A stretch of 12,054 nt of DNA from Bacillota bacterium (lineage in GTDB: Bacteria > Bacillota > Clostridia > Oscillospirales > Acutalibacteraceae): assembly GCA_023401495.1 (NCBI GenBank), contig JAEXDU010000204.1, positions 1-12,054 on the forward strand. The letters run 5' to 3'. Both the position numbers and the translations under genes were made by a program. This document shows, piece after piece, positions 1 to 6,799 of the stretch; within the stretch, counting starts at the first letter, position 1; each line of letters begins with the position of its first letter. The notes beneath the pieces are model-generated. The model made no database searches, was not told the DNA's origin, and was given only the letters and a program-made list of their open reading frames with translations.

Positions 1-1
1 G

Positions 2-337
2 GCAGAATCTGCACTGACCGGCGGTTTTGCGCTTGGCAATTGCGGTGATCCGCATTCCGGCAAAAGCATCCTGAATGGAGGAATTTTCACGAATCATCCG
101 TGCCCCTGCTGCGGCTGCCTGACTTTCCCCGTTCCGGAGGAGGAGGCCATCGCCTATATCTGTCCCGTCTGCTACTGGGAAAACGATGTGTTCCTCGGCG
201 GCCCGGACGAGGCGAGCGACGAAAACCACGGGATCACCTTAAACGAAGCGCGGGCCAATTTTCAAAAATACGGGGCATGCTGCATAGAAATGCAGCCCTA
301 CGTGCGCCCACCCAAACAGGAAGAGAAAAATCCATGA
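2..337 (+). CDS. CPCC-family cysteine-rich zinc-ribbon protein (5' partial)
   Basis: The frame is open from the left edge to a TGA at 335-337. It encodes CPCCGC (codons from 101), then ICPVCYWE, then an LNEARANFQKYGACC segment and VRPP near the end. This order matches small 'cysteine-rich CPCC' proteins, whose two Cys pairs probably bind one zinc. Their function is unknown, and nothing nearby assigns one; the next gene, mreB, has its own promoter. No ATG, GTG or TTG lies in frame between the edge and the CPCC motif, so the true start is either outside the window or non-standard. Family members usually begin a few residues before CPCC. Here a good Shine-Dalgarno (GGAGGA, 77-82) precedes an ACG codon at 89 that would give M-N-H-P-CPCC. 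The domain call is firm; the N-terminus is not. Confidence 0.75.
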   Translation, partial: AESALTGGFALGNCGDPHSGKSILNGGIFTNHPCPCCGCLTFPVPEEEAIAYICPVCYWENDVFLGGPDEASDENHGITLNEARANFQKYGACCIEMQPYVRPPKQEEKNP

Positions 338-360
338 GCTTTCTTGCAAATGATTTCTTT

Positions 361-379
361 CAAAAAAATGAATTTTTTG
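361..379 (+). terminator. AT-rich inverted repeat after the CPCC gene, possible weak terminator
   Basis: CAAAAAA (361-367) pairs with TTTTTTG (373-379) around a 5-nt loop. The stem is almost only A-T pairs, and the following bases are T-rich but not a clean T-run. It lies between the CPCC stop codon and the mreB promoter, where a terminator is expected. The low stem stability keeps confidence low. Confidence 0.25.
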
Positions 380-398
380 TGATTATTTCGGATTCCTG

Positions 399-427
399 TT
401 GAGAAATGACGGTTCAGCGGTTATAAT
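399..427 (+). promoter_or_regulatory. Vegetative (sigma-A type) promoter of the mreB operon
   Basis: TTGAGA (399-404) and a perfect TATAAT (422-427) are separated by exactly 17 bp. Transcription would start near 433-435 and leave a leader of about 105 nt before the mreB ATG. The leader contains T-runs but no clear terminator hairpin. Confidence 0.8.
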
Positions 428-539
428 AGGGATATTCGGACTAATTGGGTTTTTGCGCCTTTTTTCGGGAATTGACAAGAACACTCTATCAATGATTTTT
501 GATTCACATAAAACGGGCGGGAATGAAAGGGGAACATCC

Positions 540-1553
540 ATGTTTGCAAAGGATATTGGAATCGATTTAGGGACAGCCAATACTTTGGTGTTCATGAAAG
601 GAAAAGGAATCGTGATGCGCGAGCCGTCGGTTGTGGCGGTGGACATCCGCTCCGACACGGTTTTGGCAGTCGGTACGCAGGCCAAGGAAATGATCGGCCG
701 CACCCCGGGTTCCATTGTGGCGGTTCGGCCGCTGAAAGACGGTGTGATCGCCGACTTCGACATCACCGCGACGATGCTCAAGCATTTTATCAAGAGAGCA
801 ACCAAATCAAATATGTTCAGCAAGCCCCACATCGTGGTGTGCATCCCCTCCGGTGTTACCGAGGTGGAGCGCCGCGCCGTGGAGGACGCCGCGCGTCAGG
901 CCGGCGCGAGCCAGGTGGATCTGATTGAAGAGCCTATGGCTGCGGCGATCGGTGCAGGCCTGCCCGTAGCAGAGCCCACCGGCAGCATGGTGGTCGATCT
1001 GGGCGGCGGCACCACTGAGGTGGCCGTGATCTCGCTCGGCGATATTGTTACCTCCTGTTCCGTGCGCGTGGCGGGCGACAAATTCGACGAGGCGATCATC
1101 TCCTACGTCAAGAAAAAGTACAATCTTCTCATCGGTGAGCGCACCGCTGAGGAAATCAAGATTTCCATCGGCTCGGCGTTCCCCACCGAAGAAACCAAGG
1201 ACGCTTCCGTCGTCATCAAGGGCCGCAACCTGCTCGACGGCCTGCCGAAGAACGTGACGATCCATGCCGACGAGGTGCGCGAGGCCCTGAGCGACCCGCT
1301 TGCGCTGATCGTGGACGCGGTAAAGAGCACGCTGGAGAAAACCCCGCCTGAGCTTTCTGCGGATATCATCGACCACGGCATCATGCTCACCGGCGGCGGC
1401 GCTTTGCTGCGCGGCCTGGACATGCTGATCTCGCAGGAGACGAACATGCCGGTACATGTGGCGGACAGCCCGCTTGACTGCGTGGTGGACGGAACCGGAA
1501 AGCGGCTGGAGGTAACCATGCCGTCGGAATACTACAAGGCGCGGAAGAGATAA
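540..1553 (+). CDS. mreB: Rod-shape determining protein MreB
   Basis: Actin-like ATPase that polymerises on the inner face of the membrane and organises lateral peptidoglycan synthesis with MreC, MreD, RodA and PBP2. The product is 337 residues, the normal family size. Visible actin-fold motifs are the phosphate-1 loop DIGIDLGTANTLVF (residues 5-18), the phosphate-2 loop DLGGGTTE (153-160) and the adenosine-binding GIMLTGGGALLRGLD (280-294). The ATG at 540 follows AAAGGGGA and places the phosphate-1 loop five residues in, as in other MreB proteins. A longer in-frame start at TTG 399 coincides with the promoter -35 box and is rejected. This is the first gene of the operon; mreC follows after 120 bp that hold a terminator and a second hairpin. 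A Mbl or MreBH paralogue cannot be excluded from the sequence, but the mreCD linkage favours MreB. Confidence 0.96.
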   Translation: MFAKDIGIDLGTANTLVFMKGKGIVMREPSVVAVDIRSDTVLAVGTQAKEMIGRTPGSIVAVRPLKDGVIADFDITATMLKHFIKRATKSNMFSKPHIVVCIPSGVTEVERRAVEDAARQAGASQVDLIEEPMAAAIGAGLPVAEPTGSMVVDLGGGTTEVAVISLGDIVTSCSVRVAGDKFDEAIISYVKKKYNLLIGERTAEEIKISIGSAFPTEETKDASVVIKGRNLLDGLPKNVTIHADEVREALSDPLALIVDAVKSTLEKTPPELSADIIDHGIMLTGGGALLRGLDMLISQETNMPVHVADSPLDCVVDGTGKRLEVTMPSEYYKARKR

Positions 1554-1576
1554 GCCTTGCCTGCAATATAACTTTC

Positions 1577-1609
1577 GCGGAGGGTTCTTTGGTGGCTCTC
1601 CGCTTTTTT
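1577..1609 (+). terminator. Intrinsic terminator/attenuator between mreB and mreC
   Basis: GCGGAGGG (1577-1584) pairs with CTCTCCGC (1596-1603) as 8 bp including one G-U, with an 11-nt loop. It is followed directly by six T (1604-1609). It lies 23 nt after the mreB stop codon. No obvious promoter lies between it and mreC, so mreC, mreD and PBP2 are probably expressed by read-through, giving more MreB than its partners. Confidence 0.72.
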
Positions 1610-1621
1610 CCGCTGAAAACG

Positions 1622-1669
1622 GGGGATTGGTCCATGCGGCATCCCCGCCGTCTATGCCGATGGAGGTGA
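1622..1669 (+). promoter_or_regulatory. Alternative hairpins covering the mreC ribosome binding site
   Basis: The arm 1631-1642 (TCCATGCGGCAT) pairs with 1654-1664 (ATGCCGATGGA) as 11 bp with one bulged G at 1636. This buries the first bases of the mreC Shine-Dalgarno GGAGGTGA (1662-1669). A competing stem, GGGGAT (1622-1627) with ATCCCC (1641-1646), uses some of the same bases and would free the Shine-Dalgarno. The pairing is seen in the sequence; a regulatory role is inference. Confidence 0.45.
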
Positions 1670-1673
1670 CTTT

Positions 1674-2615
1674 TTGAGAGATATCTTTCACAGCCGGGGC
1701 TTTAAGGCTCTGCTGGGCATTGTATTTGTTGTTCTGGGCATTATGATCTATTCCGCCGGGGCCGAGGGCGGTTCTGTGTTTTCTTCTCTTTTGGGGCACG
1801 TATTCACCCCCATGCAGAAGGTTTCGACTGTCATTTCCAACAATGCGGCGGCCAGCGTGGGGCGCTCCGCCGGTGATCTGGAGAGCGAGAACCAGGAGCT
1901 GAAAAAAGAAGTGGACGCCCTGCGCGCCAAGCTGATCGATTACTATCAGGTCAAGCAGGAAAACGACCAATACCGCACCTTTTTAGAGCTGAAGAACGAG
2001 AACAAGGATTTCACGTTTGTTTCCGGCTCTGTGGTGGGACGTGACCCGAACGACGTGTTCGGCAGCTTTACCGTGGATAAAGGCTCTTTGGCGGGCGTAG
2101 CCGCAGGCAGCCCCGTGATCACCGAAAGCGGCGTAGTCGGCTGGGTATCGAGCGTCAGCTCGACGTTCTGCCAGGTGACCACTCTTTTTTCTCCCGATAC
2201 GAACATGGCTGCGCTCGACCGCGTAAACCGCGAAAGCGGTGTGGTCAGCAGCAATATCAAGCTGTACGAACAGGGCTACGCGAAGCTCGGTTACCTTTCC
2301 TCCGAAACCAAGGTGCAGAAAGACGACATCATCGTCACCAGCGGCCTTGGCGGCATCTACCCGAAAAACCTGCCGGTGGGCAAGGTGGTTTCGGTCGGGC
2401 CGGAGGAGTACAGCGTTTCTTACATGGCGGTCATCAAACCGTTTGTTGACCCGAAAACCGTGCGCGACGTATTCATCATCACCAGCTTCCTCGGCAAGGG
2501 AGAAGCGCTCAGCTCGCTGCCCGAGCCCTCGGGCACTCCGTCCGGCGGCAATACGTCTTCGAGCAGCGGGACCACCTCCAGCGGCACGGCTTCCGGTTCG
2601 GAGGCTGCCAAATGA
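1674..2615 (+). CDS. mreC: Rod-shape determining protein MreC
   Basis: Bitopic membrane protein of the elongasome that contacts PBP2 outside the membrane and stimulates it. The product has 313 residues: a short cytoplasmic N-terminus, one membrane segment (about residues 12-29), a coiled coil (about 66-110, with heptad-like SENQELKKEVDALRAKL), then the two-barrel MreC region (about 115-272). The start is TTG at 1674, supported by an exceptional 8-base Shine-Dalgarno (GGAGGTGA, 1662-1669). The last 35 or so residues form a Ser/Gly/Thr-rich tail (for example SSSSGTTSSGTASGSE) that is not part of the core fold and resembles the tail of PBP2 in the same operon. The stop overlaps the mreD start by 4 nt (ATGA), so MreC and MreD are probably translationally coupled. 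Confidence 0.93.
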   Translation: MRDIFHSRGFKALLGIVFVVLGIMIYSAGAEGGSVFSSLLGHVFTPMQKVSTVISNNAAASVGRSAGDLESENQELKKEVDALRAKLIDYYQVKQENDQYRTFLELKNENKDFTFVSGSVVGRDPNDVFGSFTVDKGSLAGVAAGSPVITESGVVGWVSSVSSTFCQVTTLFSPDTNMAALDRVNRESGVVSSNIKLYEQGYAKLGYLSSETKVQKDDIIVTSGLGGIYPKNLPVGKVVSVGPEEYSVSYMAVIKPFVDPKTVRDVFIITSFLGKGEALSSLPEPSGTPSGGNTSSSSGTTSSGTASGSEAAK

Positions 2616-3133
2616 CGGACAAGAAAAAGCTGCTGCGCTACTTTGCCTATACTATAGAAATCATTGTGATCTACCTGCTGAATGAAACGCCGGGGCTGAT
2701 CCCGCCGGTTTTTGGCGCGCGCCCCGTTCTGCTGCTGCCCGTGGCCGTTTCCATCGCTGTGTTCGAGAGCGAAACCGCGGCCATGGGCTTTGGCCTTTTC
2801 TGCGGCGTTCTGCTCGATTTCGGCATGAGCGGCGGCGCGGCGCTGGGGTTCCACACGCTGCTGCTCTCTGTTCTGTGCTTTTGCGCCGGACTGATGGCGG
2901 TCCATCTGCTGCGGGCCAACCTGCTGACGGACCTGCTGCTCTCTACCGCGGTCGTCGGCCTGCTTCTGCTGTTACAGTGGCTGTTCTATTATGTATTTTC
3001 GGGGTACGAGTACCCCGGTTTTGCGCTGGTCAGCCATTTTCTTCCCCGCTTTGTTTACACGCTGCTTCCGGTGCCTTTGATTTATGCCTTTAACCGGGCC
3101 TTCGCACTGAATATCCGGGAAAGCGCCGGCTGA
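2612..3133 (+). CDS. mreD: Rod-shape determining membrane protein MreD
   Basis: Small polytopic membrane protein that links MreB, MreC and the PBP2/RodA synthase. It has 173 residues with about five or six hydrophobic segments (near 10-23, 38-51, 56-72, 78-100, 104-130 and 146-163). The conserved core pattern, small residues with an Asp followed by a Gly-rich turn (FCGVLLDFGMSGGAALGF), is visible at residues 63-80. The start is the ATG of an ATGA overlap with the mreC stop codon. The PBP2 gene follows 13 bp later. Sequence identity in MreD is generally low, so the call rests on the topology, this motif and the gene position. Confidence 0.9.
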   Translation: MTDKKKLLRYFAYTIEIIVIYLLNETPGLIPPVFGARPVLLLPVAVSIAVFESETAAMGFGLFCGVLLDFGMSGGAALGFHTLLLSVLCFCAGLMAVHLLRANLLTDLLLSTAVVGLLLLLQWLFYYVFSGYEYPGFALVSHFLPRFVYTLLPVPLIYAFNRAFALNIRESAG

Positions 3134-3146
3134 CAGGAGGTTTTCC

Positions 3147-5312
3147 ATGAATCGCATGAAGGGCTTGTCCCGTTATATTTTCTGTATCGTGGTCATCATG
3201 GCGGCGTTCGCCGTGTACGGCCTTCGCCTGATCGACTGGCAGATCATCAACGGCGCTTACTGGCTGAATGTTTCCACCCGCACCAACACCTCGTCGGTGA
3301 AAATGACGGCCGCCCGCGGCGAAATTCTGGACCGCAACGGCAACGCGCTGGCGGTAAACAAAACCGTATACGCCATTGTGTTCGATAAGTCCGCCATGAC
3401 AAAGGACACGCAGAACAAAACGATTCTTCAGCTTGTTTCGCTGCTCCAAAAGCGCGGCGAAACGTGGGTGGACGAGCTGCCGATCCAGGTAACGGCCGCC
3501 GGGGCGTACGAGTTTATTCCCGGCCGCGATTCCGACGTGGCAGCGCTGATCAAGCATCTGCGCCTGAATACCTACGCCACCGCCGAGCAGTGCGTGCTCC
3601 AGATGAAAAAGAACTACGAATGCGACGGCTACTCCCCGAACCAGACGCGCGCGATTCTTTCTGTGCGCTACAATATGGACATTTCGGGCTTTTCCGTTTC
3701 CACTCCATACACTTTCGCAACGGGCGTGTCCTCTGACACCGTCGGGATCATCAGCGAAAACTCGCAGAATCTTCCCGGCGCCACCGTTGAGGTGACCACC
3801 GTGCGCGATTACCCCGACGGCACCGTCGCCCCGCACGTGCTGGGAACGCTGGGCGCGATCTCGCAGGAGGAATATGCCGAAGAAAAAAAGCAGGGAAACA
3901 CCTACAGCCTGGATAATCTGGGCGGCTATGCCTATAATGATTCTATCGGCAAAAGCGGTGTGGAATCGTATTTTGAAAAATACCTGCGCGGCACGAACGG
4001 CCTGAAGGTGATCGAGACCACGCGCACCGGAGCCGTGGCTTCCAGCACGGTAACGCAGGCGCCGGTTGCGGGCGATTCGATTTATCTCACCATCGACAAG
4101 AACCTTCAGAGGGTGGCGCAGGTTTCGCTCGCGAACAACGTGAAAAACGCTCAGGACGAGGGCAAGCGCTCCGGCGGTAAGGGAGCGGATTGCGTCGCGG
4201 GCGGCGCTGTGGTATTGAATGTCAAGGATTTCTCCGTGCTGGCGGCGGCAACGTTCCCCAGCTATGATTTAAATCAGTACAACAGCAATCCTTCCTATGT
4301 ATCGGGTCTGTTCCAGGATAAAACAAAGCCGATGTACGACCGCGCGCTGGTCGGTTCCTTCATGCCCGGCTCGTCGTTTAAGCCGGTGGTCGCCTCGGCA
4401 GCTTTACAGGAGGGGGTCATCAATTCTTCCTCTACCGTTACCTGCCACCGCGTGTATACCTTCTGGAACGACTACCAGCCCACCTGCATGGGTTATCACG
4501 GCACAATCAATGTCGTCACCGCGCTGCAGAAATCCTGCAACATCTTCTTCTACGACACCGGCCGCCGCCTCGGCATCGATACGCTTGACCTGTATGCCAA
4601 GCGCTTTGGTCTCGGGCAGAAAACCGGCATCGAAATCAACGAGGGCGCGGGCGTTCTCTCCAGCCCGCAAGTGCGCGTTGCGGCCGGCGGCGTGTGGAAC
4701 GGCGGTGACGTGGTACAGGCCGCGATCGGTCAGGCCGACAACTCCTTCACGCCATTGCAGCTGGCCACCTATGTCTCGACGCTCGTCAACGACGGCACCC
4801 GGCTGAAAACGCATCTCATCGGCAAAATTACCGATTACAACCGCGACAAGGTGATTATGCAGAACGACCCGAACTCCCCCACGGTCGTCGATCACGTGGG
4901 CGTTTCCAAGGAAAATCTTGAAACGGTAAAAAAGGGCATGCGCGCCGTCACCAGCGTTGGGGGCACCGCCTCCTCGTTCGCGAACTACGGCATTGCCGTG
5001 GCCGGTAAAACCGGTACCGCACAGGTACCGCCGCATTCCGACAACGTGGTGTTCGTGGGCTTTGCCCCGTACGACAATCCCGAAATCGCCGTGGCGGTCG
5101 TACTGGAATACGGCGCCTACAGCAAATACTCCACCGCGGTCGCACGCGATCTGTTCGACGCGTATTTCTTCGGCAAAACCGTGGACGCTTCCGGCAATCT
5201 GGTATTCCCTGCCAAAGAGGAGTCCACTTCCTCCGGAACCTCATCCGGAACCGCCTCCGGCACGGGAACATCTTCCGGCACTTCTTCGGGAGTCTCTTCC
5301 ACCGCTGGCTGA
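3147..5312 (+). CDS. mrdA: Penicillin-binding protein 2 (class B transpeptidase of the elongasome)
   Basis: Monofunctional D,D-transpeptidase that cross-links peptidoglycan during side-wall elongation, normally with RodA. The product has 721 residues: an N-terminal membrane anchor (about 10-27), a dimerisation/pedestal region with RGEILDRNG (58-66), and the C-terminal transpeptidase domain. Active-site motifs are intact: SSFK with nucleophile Ser409 and Lys412, SCN at 463-465 and KTG at 621-623. AGGAGG (3135-3140) lies 6 nt before the ATG at 3147. Residues 689-721 form a low-complexity tail built from SSGT-like repeats, outside the enzyme fold. It is the last gene of the mre operon. The mre linkage favours an elongation enzyme; a division or sporulation class B PBP (FtsI/SpoVD type) is less likely, and no PASTA repeats are visible at the C-terminus. 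Confidence 0.93.
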   Translation: MNRMKGLSRYIFCIVVIMAAFAVYGLRLIDWQIINGAYWLNVSTRTNTSSVKMTAARGEILDRNGNALAVNKTVYAIVFDKSAMTKDTQNKTILQLVSLLQKRGETWVDELPIQVTAAGAYEFIPGRDSDVAALIKHLRLNTYATAEQCVLQMKKNYECDGYSPNQTRAILSVRYNMDISGFSVSTPYTFATGVSSDTVGIISENSQNLPGATVEVTTVRDYPDGTVAPHVLGTLGAISQEEYAEEKKQGNTYSLDNLGGYAYNDSIGKSGVESYFEKYLRGTNGLKVIETTRTGAVASSTVTQAPVAGDSIYLTIDKNLQRVAQVSLANNVKNAQDEGKRSGGKGADCVAGGAVVLNVKDFSVLAAATFPSYDLNQYNSNPSYVSGLFQDKTKPMYDRALVGSFMPGSSFKPVVASAALQEGVINSSSTVTCHRVYTFWNDYQPTCMGYHGTINVVTALQKSCNIFFYDTGRRLGIDTLDLYAKRFGLGQKTGIEINEGAGVLSSPQVRVAAGGVWNGGDVVQAAIGQADNSFTPLQLATYVSTLVNDGTRLKTHLIGKITDYNRDKVIMQNDPNSPTVVDHVGVSKENLETVKKGMRAVTSVGGTASSFANYGIAVAGKTGTAQVPPHSDNVVFVGFAPYDNPEIAVAVVLEYGAYSKYSTAVARDLFDAYFFGKTVDASGNLVFPAKEESTSSGTSSGTASGTGTSSGTSSGVSSTAG
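5224..5296 (+). repeat. Imperfect TCCGGAACC-type codon repeats encoding the PBP2 tail
   Basis: Short degenerate repeats of the form (T/C)CCTCCGGAACC encode alternating SSGT, ASGT and SSGV units in frame with PBP2. The nucleotide copies are imperfect, with Ser codons varying between TCC, TCA, TCT and TCG. This suggests selection on the amino acids or an old repeat expansion rather than recent slippage. Confidence 0.5.
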
Positions 5313-5320
5313 GCGGTTTG
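5301..5320 (+). terminator. Weak terminator-like hairpin at the end of the mre operon
   Basis: ACCGCT (5301-5306) pairs with AGCGGT (5312-5317) around a 5-nt loop, overlapping the PBP2 stop codon. The following TTTGCTCTGACTTT is only partly T-rich. Termination here would fit with the new promoter about 85 bp downstream, but the T-tract is poor. Confidence 0.35.
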
Positions 5321-5401
5321 CTCTGACTTTGACATTGTGTTCTATTTTTTCAGTCAATTTATGGATTGTGACTATCCTTGTTTAAATTTCGAAAAAAATC
5401 T

Positions 5402-5430
5402 TTGACGGAGATTCACAATTGTGTTAGTAT
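5402..5430 (+). promoter_or_regulatory. Sigma-A type promoter of minD-mgsA
   Basis: TTGACG (5402-5407) and TAGTAT (5425-5430) are separated by 17 bp, in an AT-rich stretch between PBP2 and minD. A start near 5437 gives a leader of about 135 nt, so minD and mgsA can be expressed independently of the mre genes. Confidence 0.7.
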
Positions 5431-5436
5431 GATAAC

Positions 5437-5571
5437 GAGAATGAGAACAAATCAAGAACTTCATTCCAAGAATGGGAAGAATATCTCGCTGCGAGTTTCA
5501 AGGCTCTCTCAGCCGTCGGCAGCTTGCTGTTGCTTACGGTGCGAGGTTCTTAATAAGCGAGGAAGTGACTT
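5437..5571 (+). promoter_or_regulatory. Long 5' leader of minD with possible RBS-adjacent hairpin
   Basis: This is non-coding leader between the promoter and the minD ATG. Visible pairings are CATTC/GAATG around a CAA loop near 5463-5475, and TTGCTTA (5530-5536) with TAAGCGA (5554-5560), 7 bp with one G-U, ending directly before the GGAAGTGA ribosome binding site. The pentamer GCGAG occurs three times. No known riboswitch or T-box consensus was recognised. A control function is speculative. Confidence 0.25.
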
Positions 5572-6315
5572 ATGGGAGCGGTAACAGTCATTACATCCGG
5601 CAAGGGAGGCGTGGGAAAGTCCACCGTCTGTGCCGGATTGGGACGAGCCCTAGCCGAACGCCGGCGCAGGGTTCTGCTGATCGACGGCGACGCCGGACTG
5701 CGCAGCCTGGACCGCATGCTCGCTCTGGATGACCAGGTGATGTTCGATATTTCCGACGTGGTCTCCGGCTCCTGCGAGCCGATCCGCGCCATCTATGAAT
5801 GCGGTGTGCCTGGGCTGTACCTGATGCCCGCGCCGTACCGCGAGGAGCAGCTCGTTTCGCCCCATTTGATGCGGCGGCTGGTACCGATTCTTTCGCGCTA
5901 CTACGACCATGTTTTGATCGATTGCCCCGCCGGCCTTGGCGCGGGGTTTGAGTCGGCCGCGGCCGCGGCGCAAAGAGCCCTTATCGTGGCAACGCCAGAC
6001 CCGCTCTGCCTGCGCGGCAGCGACAAGGTGCGGCTGCTGCTCACACAGACCGGCATTTCATCGCAGAGACTGGTCGTCAATCGGTTTCATTACAAAAATT
6101 TTGTCAAATCCGGCTTATTCCATGATCTGGACAATGTGATCGACGCCGCAGGAATCCGGCTGATCGGCATTGTACCGGAGGACCCGGAAACCGCCGCCGC
6201 GTTTACCGGCGGCAAGCCAGTTTCACCATACTTTTCAGCGATGCAGGCGTTTCACCGTCTGGCCGCCCGGCTGGAGGGAGAATCGGTTCCCCTTGCAAGG
6301 CTGGAAAAGCTGTAA
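5572..6315 (+). CDS. minD: MinD-like deviant Walker ATPase (septum-site determining protein homologue)
   Basis: ParA/MinD-family P-loop ATPase. MinD normally binds the membrane as an ATP dimer and recruits MinC to block FtsZ rings away from midcell. The product has 247 residues. Seen are the deviant Walker A motif KGGVGKST (11-18, with signature Lys11), LLIDGDAGLRSLDRML (35-50, the MinD-like region around the A' motif), DCPAG (117-121, switch II) and IGIVPED (198-204), which is typical of MinD. The protein stops at VPLARLEKL, where MinD proteins usually continue through a linker into a C-terminal amphipathic membrane-targeting helix; that helix is absent. No minC or minE is next to it. The ATG at 5572 follows AGGAAGTGA. 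It may be a soluble or repurposed MinD; FlhG and other ParA relatives are less likely because of the mre/mgsA context. Confidence 0.85.
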   Translation: MGAVTVITSGKGGVGKSTVCAGLGRALAERRRRVLLIDGDAGLRSLDRMLALDDQVMFDISDVVSGSCEPIRAIYECGVPGLYLMPAPYREEQLVSPHLMRRLVPILSRYYDHVLIDCPAGLGAGFESAAAAAQRALIVATPDPLCLRGSDKVRLLLTQTGISSQRLVVNRFHYKNFVKSGLFHDLDNVIDAAGIRLIGIVPEDPETAAAFTGGKPVSPYFSAMQAFHRLAARLEGESVPLARLEKL

Positions 6316-6366
6316 ATTCATCGCAGCAACTACTTTAATCAAATTCAGATGAAGGAGGATTAAGCA

Positions 6367-6771
6367 TTGAATATTGCATTGATTGCCCACGACGCCAAAA
6401 AGGAACTGATGGTTCAGTTCTGCATCGCATACTGCGGGGTGCTGAGCCGACACAGCTTGTGCGCGACAGGCACCACCGGCAAGCTGGTATCGGAGGCCAC
6501 GGGGCTGAGTATTCAGCGCTTTTTAAGCGGATCGCAGGGCGGCGACCAGCAGATCGCGGCGCGGATTTCATATAATGAAGTTGATCTTCTTCTGTTTTTC
6601 CGTGATCCCCTGAATCCGAAGCCGCACGAGCCCAACGACATGAATCTGCTGAGCCTGTGCGATATGCACAATATTCCTGTGGCTACCAACATCGCCACCG
6701 CGGAGGTTCTCATCCACGGTCTGGAGCGCGGTGACCTGGACTGGCGCAACATCTTAAATCCGAAGTACTGA
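6367..6771 (+). CDS. mgsA: Methylglyoxal synthase
   Basis: Converts dihydroxyacetone phosphate to methylglyoxal and phosphate, a cytosolic bypass of lower glycolysis used when sugar phosphates accumulate. The product has 134 residues, near the normal size. Seen are IAHD (6-9), ATGTTG (33-38, phosphate-binding loop), GGDQQ (58-62) with Asp60 matching the E. coli catalytic Asp71, FFRDPLNPKPHEP (77-89) with His87 matching His98, and NIPVATNIATAE. The position matching E. coli Asp101 is Asn90 here, with an Asp at 91. The start is TTG at 6367, supported by AAGGAGG (6352-6358) and by the typical MNIALIAHD N-terminus. It lies 51 bp after minD, probably co-transcribed, and is closed by a strong terminator. 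mgsA commonly ends the mre/min cluster in Clostridia. Confidence 0.95.
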   Translation: MNIALIAHDAKKELMVQFCIAYCGVLSRHSLCATGTTGKLVSEATGLSIQRFLSGSQGGDQQIAARISYNEVDLLLFFRDPLNPKPHEPNDMNLLSLCDMHNIPVATNIATAEVLIHGLERGDLDWRNILNPKY

Positions 6772-6799
6772 TCTTGGGATTTATCTCTATTCAGGTAGG

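Noticed and set aside
1..55. Minus-strand ATG (complement of 53-55) open for 18 codons to the left edge, with a C-x2-C
   Set aside because: It is too short to judge and has a poorly spaced ribosome site; the overlapping + strand CPCC gene is better supported, at least from position 89.
334..402. A 22-codon ORF starting in an ATGA overlap with the CPCC stop codon
   Set aside because: The overlap and AGGAAG upstream are suggestive, but the ORF runs over the AT-rich inverted repeat and the mreB -35 box and has no recognisable character.
472..500. Second mreB promoter from a perfect TTGACA at 472-477
   Set aside because: No acceptable -10 box lies 16-18 bp downstream (the best is GATTTT).
399..539. 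A 47-residue N-terminal extension of MreB from TTG 399
   Set aside because: The TTG is the -35 box of the promoter, and the ATG at 540 has a good ribosome site and gives the standard MreB N-terminus.
807..1970. Long antisense open frame across mreB and mreC
   Set aside because: It spans two clear + strand genes and the terminator between them, and its translation is low-complexity His/Arg/Gly-rich, as expected of a shadow frame.
5329..5357. Promoter from TTGACA at 5329-5334 after PBP2
   Set aside because: There is no -10 match at the right distance; the site at 5402-5430 is much better.
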